In this document: in pieces, positions 1 through 9,771 of the stretch | How positions within the stretch are numbered: position 1 is the stretch's first letter | Layout of the letters: every line of letters starts with the position of its first letter | Assembly: GCA_038503035.1 (NCBI GenBank) | Contig: JAVSML010024351.1 | Span: forward strand, 109,082 to 173,081 | Reading direction: 5' to 3' | DNA: 64,000 nucleotides | DNA from: Crocodylus rhombifer | Lineage: Eukaryota > Chordata > Crocodylia > Crocodylidae | The notes under the pieces: generated by a model | Seen by the model: only the letters and a program-made list of their open reading frames with translations | What the model was told of the DNA's origin: nothing | The model's database searches: none | Program-made: the position numbers and the translations under genes

Positions 1-308
1 CAGCTCATCTTGTGTGATATGAAGCTAGGGTTTTTTTCTTTTTCCTTTTCATGTATCATTCTCAGTAATAAAGATGCTATAGTTTTCAAAGGATCCAAGT
101 CAGTAGACACCCACATTCAGTGGGATTTGGGCTCTTTTATTTTAGCTGTTGCCTACAGTTTTCAAAACAGTACAGCCATCCTGACCTGCTCCTACCCTAT
201 GGGTAGGAATAGATGTTCAGGAGGTTAGGTGGAGGTTAGAGAGCATTAGACATGGCCAGCCAATCTAACTTAGTTTGCCTAGGTTCAGACCTTACGCTAT
301 TTAGGTGG

Positions 309-316
309 ATCTAAGT
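309..316. repeat. Left 8-bp target site duplication of hAT element
   Basis: ATCTAAGT at 309-316 is repeated exactly at 1795-1802, directly outside the two ends of the element at 317-1794. An 8-bp duplication is the hallmark of hAT-superfamily transposition. Confidence 0.75.
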
Positions 317-1794
317 CTGGGGTAGGCAAACTATGGCCCTCAGACTGCATCTGGCCTGCCAGGCCATTCTATCTGGCCTGTGGGGCCCCTAAAAAAATGT
401 AGAAAATTAATATGTATTTATCTGTCCTTGGTTCCTGTCAAAAATGACAGGGGAGAGGGGCAGTAGGACCCAGGGGAAGCCCCGGTGGGCTCCTGCAACA
501 GCAGGGCCTGCCTTGCCTTGCCCCCCCAGCTGGAAACCCCAGAAGAGGCTTCTGGGGTGGGACCATGTGGCTCCTTGTGGTTGCACCAGTGCAGGAAACT
601 CAGGTAAGGTGGAGGTGGGGGGAAAGGGCAGGGGAGAACCATGGGCAGGAAGCAAACTGGTGCTGAGTGTGGGGGAAAAGTGGCCCCTCCTTCACCCCAC
701 GGCTAGCACTCCTTGCTGCAGCCACTCAGAGCCTGCGTGGAGCAGTCCTGTCCTGAGCAGGCACAGGCAGCCCCACACGGACTGTGAGTGGCTGCAGCAT
801 GGGGTGCCGGCCATGGGGCAGGGGAGGGGCCACTTTTCTCTGTGATCAGCACCAGCTTGTAACCCACCCCCACTGCCAGCTTGGGCCCTGTGCTGGCTCT
901 GGGCTTGCCCGTCAGGGCTGTTTGCAGCTGCGGCCCCCCCACTTGCTGCACCAGGAAGTGTTTGCTGCTGCTGATCACCTGGAGCTCACACTGCAGTAGG
1001 CTGCAGTGTTGCTGCCACCTCTGTGCCAGCATGGGTGCTTCAGGTGGGCCACAGCAGCAAACACAGCCCAGCGCGGCAAGTGTGGTGGGGGGGCTGCAGC
1101 TGCTGGAGTTGGCACAGGGCTCAGGCTGGCATCCAGGGTACGTTAAAACCTGGTGCTGAGTGCCAGGGAAAGCAACCCCTCCCCCACCTAACTCCACATG
1201 CTGCGACCTTGGTCCCCCACCCTGTGGCTGGCACCCTGCACTGCAACCACCCTCAGACTGTGTGGGGCTGCCTGTGCCTTCTCAAGACAGCTCTGCACGG
1301 GCTGCGAGCAACTCCAGCAAGGGGAGGGGGAGGGGCCACTTTTCCTCCACATTGAGCACCAGCTTATTTCCTGCGAGCGTGGGGTCGAGGCTGCGCACTG
1401 CCCCAGGCCTGTACTGCAGGGCTGAGGGGGGCACTGGGAGTGAGCAGTCGTGGGAGGCAGCAGGCATGTGGGGCCCACACTGCTGTCCCAGGGCCAGCGC
1501 CAGTGGGGCCCAGAGCAGGGTGGCAGGAGTATAGGGTCCCAGCCGGTATGGGCTCTATGGAGCTGGGCCAGCTCCCCCTTCTCCCTGCTGGTTCAGCCCA
1601 TCCTGGCTCTACAGACCCCTGCCAGCCTGCATCCCGCTCTCAGCCCTGCCAGTGCTGGCCCTGTGACATTAGTCCCAAGATGTTGGGACATTGGTCCCAA
1701 GATGGTGACCAGGGGGCGGGGCTACACATGCAGCCCTTTACAGCTTGCCAAAACTGGCTAAGTGGCCCTCTGCCTGAAATAATTGCCTGCCCCG
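317..1794. mobile_element. Non-autonomous hAT transposon, GC-rich interior
   Basis: The element starts CTGGGGTAGGCAAACTAT and, read on the reverse strand, its other end starts CGGGGCAGGCAATTATTT, giving imperfect terminal inverted repeats. It is bounded by a perfect 8-bp direct repeat, ATCTAAGT (309-316 and 1795-1802). The left subterminal stretch (GGCCTGCCAGGCCATTCTAT) is of the kind seen in Charlie-like hAT elements of amniotes. The interior is GC-rich and lacks any transposase similarity; open frames of 70-164 codons overlap on both strands, as expected in GC-rich low-complexity DNA. A 33-bp motif recurs in alternating orientation (see separate entry). A related right end lies at 24,056 and a related left end at 40,791. 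Transposition would have needed transposase supplied in trans. Confidence 0.75.
657..1362. repeat. 33-bp motif in four alternating-orientation copies
   Basis: A motif reading GGTGCTGAGTG..GGGAAA..GGCCCCTCC occurs on the plus strand at about 657-691 and, more diverged, at 1147-1180, and inverted (GGAGGGGCCACTTTT..GAGCACCAG) at about 823-855 and 1326-1362. The pairs could form two stem-loops with loops near 130-145 bases. This is an internal structure of the hAT element at 317-1794. Confidence 0.6.
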
Positions 1795-1809
1795 ATCTAA
1801 GTGCAAACC

Positions 1810-1944
1810 GTAGAGAAGTTCAGGACAGTTAGATTGATTTAAAAAATGGCTGACCTGATCTAAAATAAGCCTACCTCTGAGGTAGTCTAACTTAGATCAG
1901 ATTGGCCATTGGTAGACTGATCTAACTTTCCCAAAATTCTGTAC
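1810..1944. mobile_element. Small MITE-like inverted repeat
   Basis: A 135-bp palindromic unit. The left end reads GTAGAGAAGTTCAGGACAGT and the right end, on the reverse strand, GTACAGAATTTTGGGAAAGT, both followed by TAGATYxR-type sequence. The arms at 1828-1864 and 1892-1926 pair over most of their length. No coding capacity. The same termini occur at 211 and 2646. Confidence 0.45.
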
Positions 1945-2775
1945 AGTTCCCAGCACAAACCCAGAGCTGGGAAAGCCCAGCTGTTGGCCCCAACCCCAAG
2001 GCAACACTTTACTTACCCCCTCCCTGGCAGTGGGCTATTTTTAGCCCTCCAGCCCTGCCCCCCACCCCCAGATGGACAATGCCTCCCACACTGTGGACCA
2101 TCCAGCTGCACCCCAAGCCCCAAGCCCACCTAACTCTGCATGCTGCAAGCTACTCCTGGTGCTGCTTTTATTGGTGTTCACCACTGCTGGAGCTGAGGAA
2201 TTAAGTTTGTGTGGGGGGAGGGGTCGGCAGGATGAGGGGTTGTTGTTTGCCTGGGGGTAGGAGAGGTTGGGAGACTAAAAACAGCCCCTAGTGTTAGGGG
2301 GTGGGGAAGATACCCACCCCTCCATCTCTACTGCAGATTCTGCAAGCTCCCTGATCGCACAAAACCCTCCTGGAACCCAGAAACCACCTTATGGAACTGG
2401 CCTGCTGCTGCCCTCTGCCCCCGATGACCCCATGAATATTACCTGTCCCCTAATTCCTCAGTATCCCCTGAGGATGTCACCTTCTCCCCAATTACCCACC
2501 ACTTCCTGCAGATTCTGCTCGCCCCCAACCCTCTGTGGACCATGCATGCTTCCTGTCCCCAGCCCTCCTTGCTATTTCCCCATCCTGACTTACCTGATAC
2601 TGGGTGTCCATTTTTAACTTGATCTAACCTCCCTGAATGTCTGTACATTTCTGTGACAGAGAGCTGGGGGCTCTCTGTTACTTTAAGGGTGGTAAACAGC
2701 TACAGAGGGCCCCATGTACAACCTGACCAGCACTAAGAATGAAAGAGACCTGAGGGGTAATAAACAGACCACAGC

Positions 2776-3415
2776 ATGAATATGAGCCAGCAATGCGACT
2801 CTGTTGCCAGCAGGGCAAATAATACTCTAGCATGCATCAATCAGTGCACCTCCAGCAAGACCAAGGAGGTGATTCTCCTGCTCTACTCAGCACTGGTGAG
2901 ACCCCCCAACTGGAGTACTGTGTCTAGTTCTTGGCACCACACTTTAACAAGGGCATGGACAAGCTTGAGAGAATCAAAAGAAGAGCCACCCATGTGATTA
3001 GAGGCTTACATGGCAAGCCATACAAGGAAAAACTGAGGGAACTGGGACTCTTCAGCCTGAAGAAAAGAAGGCTGATAGCGGACCTTGTAGCAGCTTAACA
3101 CTACACTAGGGGAGTACATCAGGGTCTCGGTGAGCAACTGATCCCCACGGCACCTATGGGGAAAACTTGGAGTAATGGCCACAAGCTCCTGGAAGACCAT
3201 TTCAGGCTCAACATTAGGAAAATTTTCTTCACAGTCACAGTGTCCAGAGATGGTGCAATCGCCTACCCTGGAAGTCTTCAAGAGGAGACTGGATAGTCAT
3301 CCTGCTGGGGTCACCTGACCACATCTGTCTTTCCTGTTTGGTGCAGGGGGATGGACCTGATGATCTTCCAAGGTACTTTCTGGCCTTACAATCTATGAAT
3401 CTATGAAACTATGTA
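2776..3415 (+). mobile_element. CR1 LINE, 3' end (RT C-terminus and tail)
   Basis: Translations in shifting plus-strand frames match the C-terminal part of the CR1 reverse transcriptase protein: a segment with YSALVRP near 2880, IKRRATHVIRGL near 2970, FSLKKRRL near 3050, and GHKLLEDHFRLNIRKIFFTV near 3180-3235. The DNA then runs into the CR1 3' UTR and ends in short ATCTATGAA-type repeats at 3390-3415, the usual CR1 3' terminus. The element is 5'-truncated, as most CR1 copies are, and has stop codons and frameshifts, so it is inactive. The same protein region is present in better condition on the minus strand at 21.2-22.7 kb. Confidence 0.85.
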
Positions 3416-4575
3416 CAGGAAATTGCTTACCAGGGTCCAGGGCAGGCTGGACAGTAAGGGACTGATAGGCTGCATGCACCCAGTGCAGAATAAGTGGCTC
3501 AGCAGTAAGTTGAGCCCTATGAATTCACAATGGAAGTGGGCTGTACTACAGCTCCTTTAATCTTGAATGTTCCCATGCATGCCCCCTGACACTGATTGAT
3601 GGAGGGGCCCCACTTGCAGCTCACTCCTGATCAGCAGGGAAGTGAAAACTACATGTCACGATTTTTACCTTTCCAGTGGTTAGCAGAAAACTTTGCTCTT
3701 GAGCCATAACCTTGTGTTTCCAGGGACCCTCAGAGCTATGTCAGGTTTGAGGCAAAGTCCCAGACTAAGCATGATCCAAACTCCTCAAGACCCCAGTGGA
3801 GGAACAGGTGTACTTGAGGACCTGCTGGTTCTCTGCAGCTATGAAGGTGGATGAAGGCTGCAGTGGTATAGAGGTCTCCGGTTGTCTTGGACATCCTTGC
3901 CACCGGATTCAGGGCTTTTTCCTGTCAAGTTCGTGTGGTTGTTGCTTGTGCACTGGCCTCCCCATGTTAAAAGATGTCATGCACAGGCCTCTGCTAGGGA
4001 TGCTAACATTTAATAAACCAAATCCTGTGGTGACAGATGTGGTGGGCCAGTAGGTGTAAACCAAATTGAAAAGCATCACACATTGACTGAGACTCAAGCC
4101 TCTGCCCCCCAGGTCATGAGGCCAGGCTCAAGACAGTAGAAGCTAGGTCTCCATCCTCCTATCTGACTGAGATCACATACACTGTAACCCAGGGTAACCA
4201 GACTGATGGACAGGTGAGAAGACCAAGACAAAGAAGAAGGAAAAAAAACAATGCTAAGGCAAGAGGTTGGGACAGAGTTCCTTCACAACAGATAAGTGGT
4301 GGTGGGGACAGGAACAGTGATTTCTGGGAGACCCTAGTCACAAATCTGTGCATAGGCAGTGGTCATGTGATGGTCGTTTTGTACTTAACGAGACAGAAGT
4401 ACAATTTGGCAGCTGTGGCTGTGACTGAGCAGTTCTTTTTAGCATCTGCTCTGCTCACCCTGAATGGGGAAGGGGATAGAAAAGGTGCCATAAAAATGGG
4501 TTGTCTCAAACACCCCTTCCTGGATTGCCACATCTAGTGGGACCACTGTACCTGCAGCTGTAACCACCAAATAAA
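3416..4575. other. Intergenic, no gene seen
   Basis: Open frames here are short, overlapping and without recognisable domains. I see no terminal repeats or tandem structure. Confidence 0.5.
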
Positions 4576-4579
4576 GTAC

Positions 4580-5835
4580 TGAAATTCTCCGCATGGAATG
4601 TCTACATTCTCATGGAGTTTTTGAATAGTGAGTATCCAGGAAGAACAACCACCATTGTACCTAGAGAACTTGCAAGATATGACATAGATATTGCTGCCCT
4701 AAGTGAGACCTTCTGGGCAGATGAAGACAAGCTGAAAGAAGAAGAAGGAGGTGACTACGCCTTTTTTTGGAAAGAAAAATCACCTGAAGAGAGGTGCATT
4801 AACAGGGTTGACTTTTCCACGAAGAACAAGATTGTCAGTCAGCTATCAGAACTCCCTGTGGGCATTAATGAATTCCTTATGACTCTTTGCATCAAGCTCA
4901 GTAACAACCAGTATGCTACGGTCATTAGTGTGTATGCCCCCACACTTGATGATGAAGAAGTCAATAAGGAATAGTTCTACTGTGCTCTTGACACAGTCCT
5001 CACTGCCACTCCCAAGAAAGACAAGCTCATCCTCAAGGATGACTTCAACACAAGAGTTGGGGGACACTCTGAACTCTGGAGTGTCACCATTGCGAAAGAG
5101 GGGGTGGTGAAAGTCAATTCCAATGGCATCCTCCTCCTCAGCAAATGTGCAGAGCATGACTTGCTCATCACAAATACTATCTTCAGACAGAGTGACAAAT
5201 ATAAGACCACTTGGAAACACCCACACTCCAATCACTGGCACTTTCTTGACTATATTATTGTCAGAGCTCATGATCATACTCATGTCTGTATCACCTGAGT
5301 CCTGAGAAGAGCAGGTGACTGTTGGACAGACCAGTGCTTAGTCAGTTCAATCATGGACATGCAGCTTGCTCCACAACACTCTAAATAACCAAAAGGAACA
5401 AGGAAGATATTTAACATTAAGACATTCCAAGACCAACCTAGATATGAGGATCTTCAGCAACACATTACTGAGGGACTTTCTGACCTACCTGTTGGCATCA
5501 AGGACATCTGGGAACATTGGGAGGAACTTAAGAATGTTATTCAGAAGTTATGCACTGAATCCATTGATACTCCACTTACCCTCACCAATATTGGTTTGAT
5601 GATAATAATGAGAAAATTTTATCACTTATCCATCAGAAGAGAACCACATTCTTTAGTTGGCAAAATGAACCCTCTAACCAGCAAAAATGAGAGGCTTACC
5701 AGCAACTTAAAGCTGTAGTGCAGAGGAGGCTATGGGACATCAACAACCAGGGGTGGTAAGCGAAGGCCATGGAGATCCAGAGTGTTGCTGATCAACATGA
5801 CATGAGAAGCTTCTTTCAAGCAATAACAACCAATT
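4580..5835 (+). pseudogene. Non-LTR retrotransposon endonuclease domain (APE type), truncated
   Basis: One plus-strand frame runs from about 4,580 to 5,298 with a single in-frame stop (TAG near 4,973). It shows the landmarks of an apurinic-endonuclease-like domain of LINEs: AWNV near the start, DIDIAALSET (about 4,684), a region with YATVISVYAPTL (about 4,912), DDFNTRVG in place of the usual GDFN metal-site motif (about 5,040), and LLITNTIFRQ...KTTWKHPHSNHWHFLDYIIV (in part) near 5,160-5,260. After a further stop and frameshift, 5,300-5,820 continues with the linker between endonuclease and reverse transcriptase (KAVVQRRLWDINNQGW near 5,710). No reverse transcriptase follows: the element breaks off at about 5,828 where an unrelated repeat begins. 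The clade (RTE-like or another APE lineage) is not decided. Confidence 0.75.
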
Positions 5836-6012
5836 TGGTGGCTGAATCTCTGAATCCAAATCGAATCAGGGGACCGATTTAAAGGTCTGAATTGATTCAA
5901 AGCTCCCTGAATCTTCAGCAAAGATTTGGAGAGCTTTGATGATTTGGGCAGCTCCTGGTGGCTGCAGCAGGGAGCTGCAGCCACTCTGAGCTGGTAAGTA
6001 CTAGGGTACTGC
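5828..6012 (+). mobile_element. Fragment of the hAT-like element seen at 51.9 kb
   Basis: This stretch aligns over about 180 bp with 51,947-52,128. Both contain AATTTAAAGGTC, GATTCAAAGCTC, TTTGGAGAGCTTTGATGATT and GGTGGCTGCAGCAGGGAGCT followed by AGCTGGTAAGTACTAG. The first 45 or so bases of the element and everything after position about 130 of the interior are missing, so this is a broken copy joined directly to the LINE endonuclease. Confidence 0.7.
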
Positions 6013-6167
6013 CAGGGTATGTTATTGCTGCACCTGGAGACCTAGTCCTTCTGCTGCACCCATAAACTAGCAAGACAGCTAGACTGAGACAACTGTCCAA
6101 AACTCTGGATCTGTGGCACAAAGGAACTTTTTGTATGGCATAGGCACTGCCAAACTACAGCCATGAA

Positions 6168-6470
6168 CAGCGAGGGCATTTTTACACATGCTCCGGGATG
6201 TGGTGCTGAGCCTTTAATTATTGAGCTGTAGTAATTAAAAGCATCCACGCATCAGTGTCCCCACGCATCCCTGAAAAAATGGCATTGGGGTGCTTTGAAC
6301 TAATGATCATTGAATGTGTTTTATCCCCACTTCCATTTTTTCAGCACACAGATGCACGGGGCGGCTGAAAGACTGCTGGAGCACATCAGTTTCCATGCTC
6401 CAGTAGACTTGATTAATCAAGTCTGCTCTGACATGCTGGATTGCCAGTGCACATATATAGGAGCCCGTAA
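6168..6470. mobile_element. MITE-like repeat with 20-bp perfect palindrome
   Basis: Sequence resembling 11,180-11,370 and, on the opposite strand, 38,408-38,640: shared blocks include AATTAAA.GCATC, a GGCA..GGGGTGCTT.GAACT block and ATGCTCCAG.AGACT..AT. It contains a perfect 20-bp palindrome, AGACTTGATTAATCAAGTCT (6405-6424). There is no coding capacity. The right end near CACATATATAGGAGCCC resembles ATATAGATGCCC at about 11,364. I take these as copies of a non-autonomous DNA transposon family; its superfamily is undetermined. Confidence 0.55.
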
Positions 6471-7024
6471 GAACCAACAGAAAAGAGAATGTGGGTTCCA
6501 CTACAAAGAATTCCCTTTTCTGATTGGCATGGGGCTGTCACATCAAATCTCTTGTAATATATTTTAGAATATAATTTCCATCTTCAAATATATTCCAATT
6601 CCAGTGAAATGTTTCATTATGACAAAGATCTAGTAATCTGTTCAGACTGTAATTGCATGTCTTCTTGAGTTTTTTGGACATAAAAGTACCTGAGATATTA
6701 GAATATGTATTGTTGTCTGTTATATTATTCAACTATTCTCTGAAGTTCTTTTCATGCCTCGTGTACTTTGGGACATTAAAGGGGTTACTGCTGTTGATAA
6801 TTTATCAAATTGGATAGTTCTAAGCTCACAGGTACAAGTCCCTTCTCATAGGATGATGTGCAATGAAACACAAAAGGTAAACATAAAGCTCAGTTTTACA
6901 GAGCCGTTAACTTAGCCTCCACTGTGAAGGAGCATTCTCTGTGTTACTAGACTGCTATAAATCTGGAGAACTTAGTTTTTTTCCTTAGCAGTACCAGCTG
7001 GGATTTAGTGGGGGTTCCCCACTC
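6471..7024. other. AT-rich intergenic, no gene seen
   Basis: Short shadow open frames only; no repeats recognised. Confidence 0.5.
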
Positions 7025-7026
7025 AT

Positions 7027-7256
7027 TGGGCTCATCTACATGTGAGCCCAACTGGACAGTTGTTACTAAAGGAAGTCCAGTAACTTCTGTTACTGCACAG
7101 TCCTGGAAGTGCATGGGTAGTTTCCAGTCCTACTGCACAGTAGCTTGTGGCTACTGCGCAGTAGCATCAGCTTCATAGTTCATGCTCACCAATGCTACGT
7201 CACCATAGTGATGAGCTACATCACTGTGCGTGTGTCTCTCATGTAGATGTGCCCAC
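7027..7256. mobile_element. MITE with TGGGC-CATCTACATG termini
   Basis: Left end TGGGCTCATCTACATGTGAG (7027) and right end read on the reverse strand TGGGCACATCTACATGAGAG (ending 7255) form about 20-bp terminal inverted repeats with two or three mismatches. The interior is rich in CTACTGCACAGTAG-type palindromic words. Similar ends flank 33,633-33,894, and a lone related end lies at 11,553-11,573. Length about 230 bp, no open frame. No target duplication is convincing. Confidence 0.65.
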
Positions 7257-7261
7257 TTAGG

Positions 7262-7965
7262 AACATTTTGCACCTGCTTTGCTGCACCTTCAAGGTCCAG
7301 GTCGTTCTTTCTTTCTAGAAAGATATAAAAAGGTGTTTTCCCTCTTTTTTATGCAAGCCCTTCAGGTATCAGAAGACTGTTGACATGTCCCCTCTTAAGC
7401 ACCTTTGCCAAAAGCTGAACATGCCTCTTTCCTTTATTTCTCTCCTCCTAAGACTTAGCCTGTAAGCCTTTTATCATTTTTGTTGCCTGCCTCTGAACCC
7501 TGTCTAACTTCTCCACATCCTTTTTAAAATGTGGAGCCCAAGGCTTTACATAATATAGTAGATGAGGCCTAATCAGTGCCAAACAGATGGACACTATCGC
7601 CTCCTGTGTTTTGCATCTAATGTTTCTATTGATTTATCTCAAAACTGCATTCATCTTGTACAACTGCATCACACTTCAGATTCATATTGAGTCTTTGATC
7701 TATCAAGACTCCCATATACTTCTCTGTAGTACTTTCATCCAGCTAGGTGTCACCGATTTTATATCTGTATTTTGGATTATTCTTCCTGAGGTGCAGCACC
7801 TTGCATTTGTCAGCACTGTATTTCATTTTGTTAGCTCCACCCAGCTTTCCAATCTCTCAAAATCCTTCTTGACAGATTGGGCCTGCTGCTGCCTTCAGCA
7901 TTTTGCCAGTTGCTCATTGGCTCGTGGATTGCACCACAGTATTGCAATCATGAGGTGATGGGGTC
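7262..7965 (-). mobile_element. Old CR1 LINE fragment, minus strand
   Basis: The plus strand carries the reverse complement of CR1 coding sequence: CACATCCTTTTTAAAATGTGG followed by GGAGCCCAAGGCTTTACATA, then GCACCTTGCATTTGTC near 7,797, which corresponds to the CR1 segment encoding CKVLHL-type sequence seen intact at 21,950-21,970. Frames are badly broken and divergence is high, so this is an older insertion than the copy at 21.2-22.7 kb. The tail at the 7,262 side lacks clear octamer repeats. Confidence 0.65.
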
Positions 7966-8439
7966 ATGTAGGTAACTAGTGCTCCGTTCCCTCCCCACTG
8001 AAGTCAGCAAAGAAGTTCCTTGCAGACACTTGAGTAGGCATCCAAATTTGATTATTTATTTCCTATTGCAGATGTCTGCATTTTAATTATTTCTTCCTCT
8101 GCTCTTGGATGGGTAGAGGAGAAGCTAATCCCTTGCTAACAAAAATACGTTATTACAGACTATAAATCTTCTCTGTCAGGTGTAGGTGCCCATGGTGACA
8201 TCACCTATAGAAGCACACTCCAGCTGCTGCTTTTTTTATTTGAAAAAAAAGTTTGAATTGGTTTTACACAGTGATGGGCTTGGAATTAGTTGCAACCTCT
8301 TGGGATCATTCTGCCGATGATACTGTGGAAGGCTGAATGATTCCAAAATGAAAAAGGCACTTAAAATTAAAGCACAATACAGTTCAAGGGCTGAAATACA
8401 GTAACTATCTATGCTTTGTATAGATCGCCCCTCTGTTGT

Positions 8440-9565
8440 TACCTATCAGCTCTGTGTTCCCCGGGGAACCCTGGCACAGTACCCAACCTGACTGACTCAC
8501 AAAGGATTCTCCCCTTCCCCCAACCCCACCTCTGCCTAAACCAAAACTGATCAGAAGAAGGACTTTTAAAAGGCAATGAGGATGCAGTGAGACACACCCC
8601 TAAACCTGGATAAGCCTGACAGGATTAAGGCAACTTCCCTAGTCCCATTTGCATCAGAGATGGGAAAGGGAGGCATCTCCATTAGCATTCAGAATAGAGA
8701 ACAGAGAATCAAAGGCACAGACCACAATGAACTATGGGACCAGAGAAGCAGGGGTGGATGATGGGGGATCCCTGTTCCAAATGTTAATCAACCCACATCT
8801 GCACACACTCTGCTCAGCATTTATCAGACCAGTTCTAGTGATGACTCCTTTATTGGTACCCAAAACACTGAATCTGCCTGTTGCATTGTGAGATCTCTCA
8901 GGTTAAAGCTGCCCATAGCCAGGAATGATCAGCTTCTATTGTCCAGCATAGCAAAACAACTCTGGTATACTCCCCTGAGCCATTGGTTACCCATAAACAA
9001 ACCTAGGGTTCTCCCTTGAACCATTGTTATTTCCCTACAAAAACCCCTACCAGAGCTCAAGTTTCTGTTTTGGTGCTTGGATCCAAAAGCTGCACCAGTT
9101 CCACTGGGACTTCACTTTCTCTTTTCCTGCCTGCAATACCTTCACCAATCATGCTGGGAGCTCTGCCTGTCAACAAATACCTGGGAACCCTGGAGTGGTG
9201 AGACTCCTACTCTCTCTCTTTCTGTTTAAGCCCATTTTCTGAACCTCAGACTTGGTTTACACTCTCTCTCTCTCTCCCTCTCCCTCCCTCTCTCTCTCTT
9301 TTACTCCAAGCACAGCTTTCTAAACCTGACTTTCATTGATCAAACTTGAGCTAGACTTCCCCAAATACCCAATTGAAACTGTGTAATATTGTAACTGTTC
9401 TGTTTGTTTTTCCTTGTATGGTTATTACTACTAGCATCATCATAAGTTTCATATATCTGCCAATAAAATAACGTTTATCAGCAAGCTGGTTGCCATACTC
9501 GCTCTGAACCTCGTTTACTCTTCCTTCTTGTCTACCTTCTCACTTGGTCTGCAACAACTCTTTTT
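8440..9565 (+). mobile_element. LTR-like segment
   Basis: A stretch of about 1.1 kb without coding frames ends in features of a retroviral-type LTR: a CT-rich tract at 9,255-9,301, a poly(A) signal AATAAA at 9,462-9,467, and a GC-balanced 70-100 bp stretch after it that would be the U5 part. Upstream, ACCATTG..ATTTCCCTACAAAAACCCCTACC (in part, about 9,020) could be a promoter region. I could not fix TG/CA ends or a target duplication, nor find a second copy in this window. A solo LTR is the best reading, but the boundaries are approximate. Confidence 0.35.
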
Positions 9566-9706
9566 TACTTAAGCCAAAAATCCCTGTAAAGCCCAAAGAT
9601 CCTGTGGGGTCTGCTCATCAAGGGAGTTACTACCAGGACACTTGTGACAAGAGATTGGGATGTGCTGGATTGTGGCACAAAACGGTGTTGGCTGAAAGTG
9701 CTGATT

Positions 9707-9715
9707 GGGGGGGGG

Positions 9716-9767
<52 letters not shown>
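9707..9767. repeat. G12 tract followed by (TG)n microsatellite
   Basis: Twelve G residues at 9,707-9,718 run into about 24 TG units up to 9,767. The open frames across it are products of the repeat. Confidence 0.97.

Positions 9768-9771
<4 letters not shown>

Larger units (their letters stand above)
211..2646. mobile_element. Outer repeat with GTACAGA...GGTTAGATCA-type termini
   Basis: Sequence at 211-227 (AGATGTTCAGGAGGTTA) reappears inverted at 2616-2646, where the reverse strand reads AGACATTCAGGGAGGTTAG. The same terminus also bounds a small element at 1810-1944. This suggests a terminal-inverted-repeat family with a long copy, interrupted by the hAT element at 317-1794, and a short copy. 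The part from 1945 to 2600 is C-rich, without a credible gene, and contains a motif (CACCTAACTC..CATGCTGC) that also occurs at about 1186. Assignment to one long element is inference; the two ends could belong to separate copies. Confidence 0.35.

Noticed and set aside
444..1534. Several 100-160 codon frames in the first 1.5 kb
   Set aside because: All lie in the GC-rich interior of a non-autonomous hAT element, overlap on both strands and lack domains.
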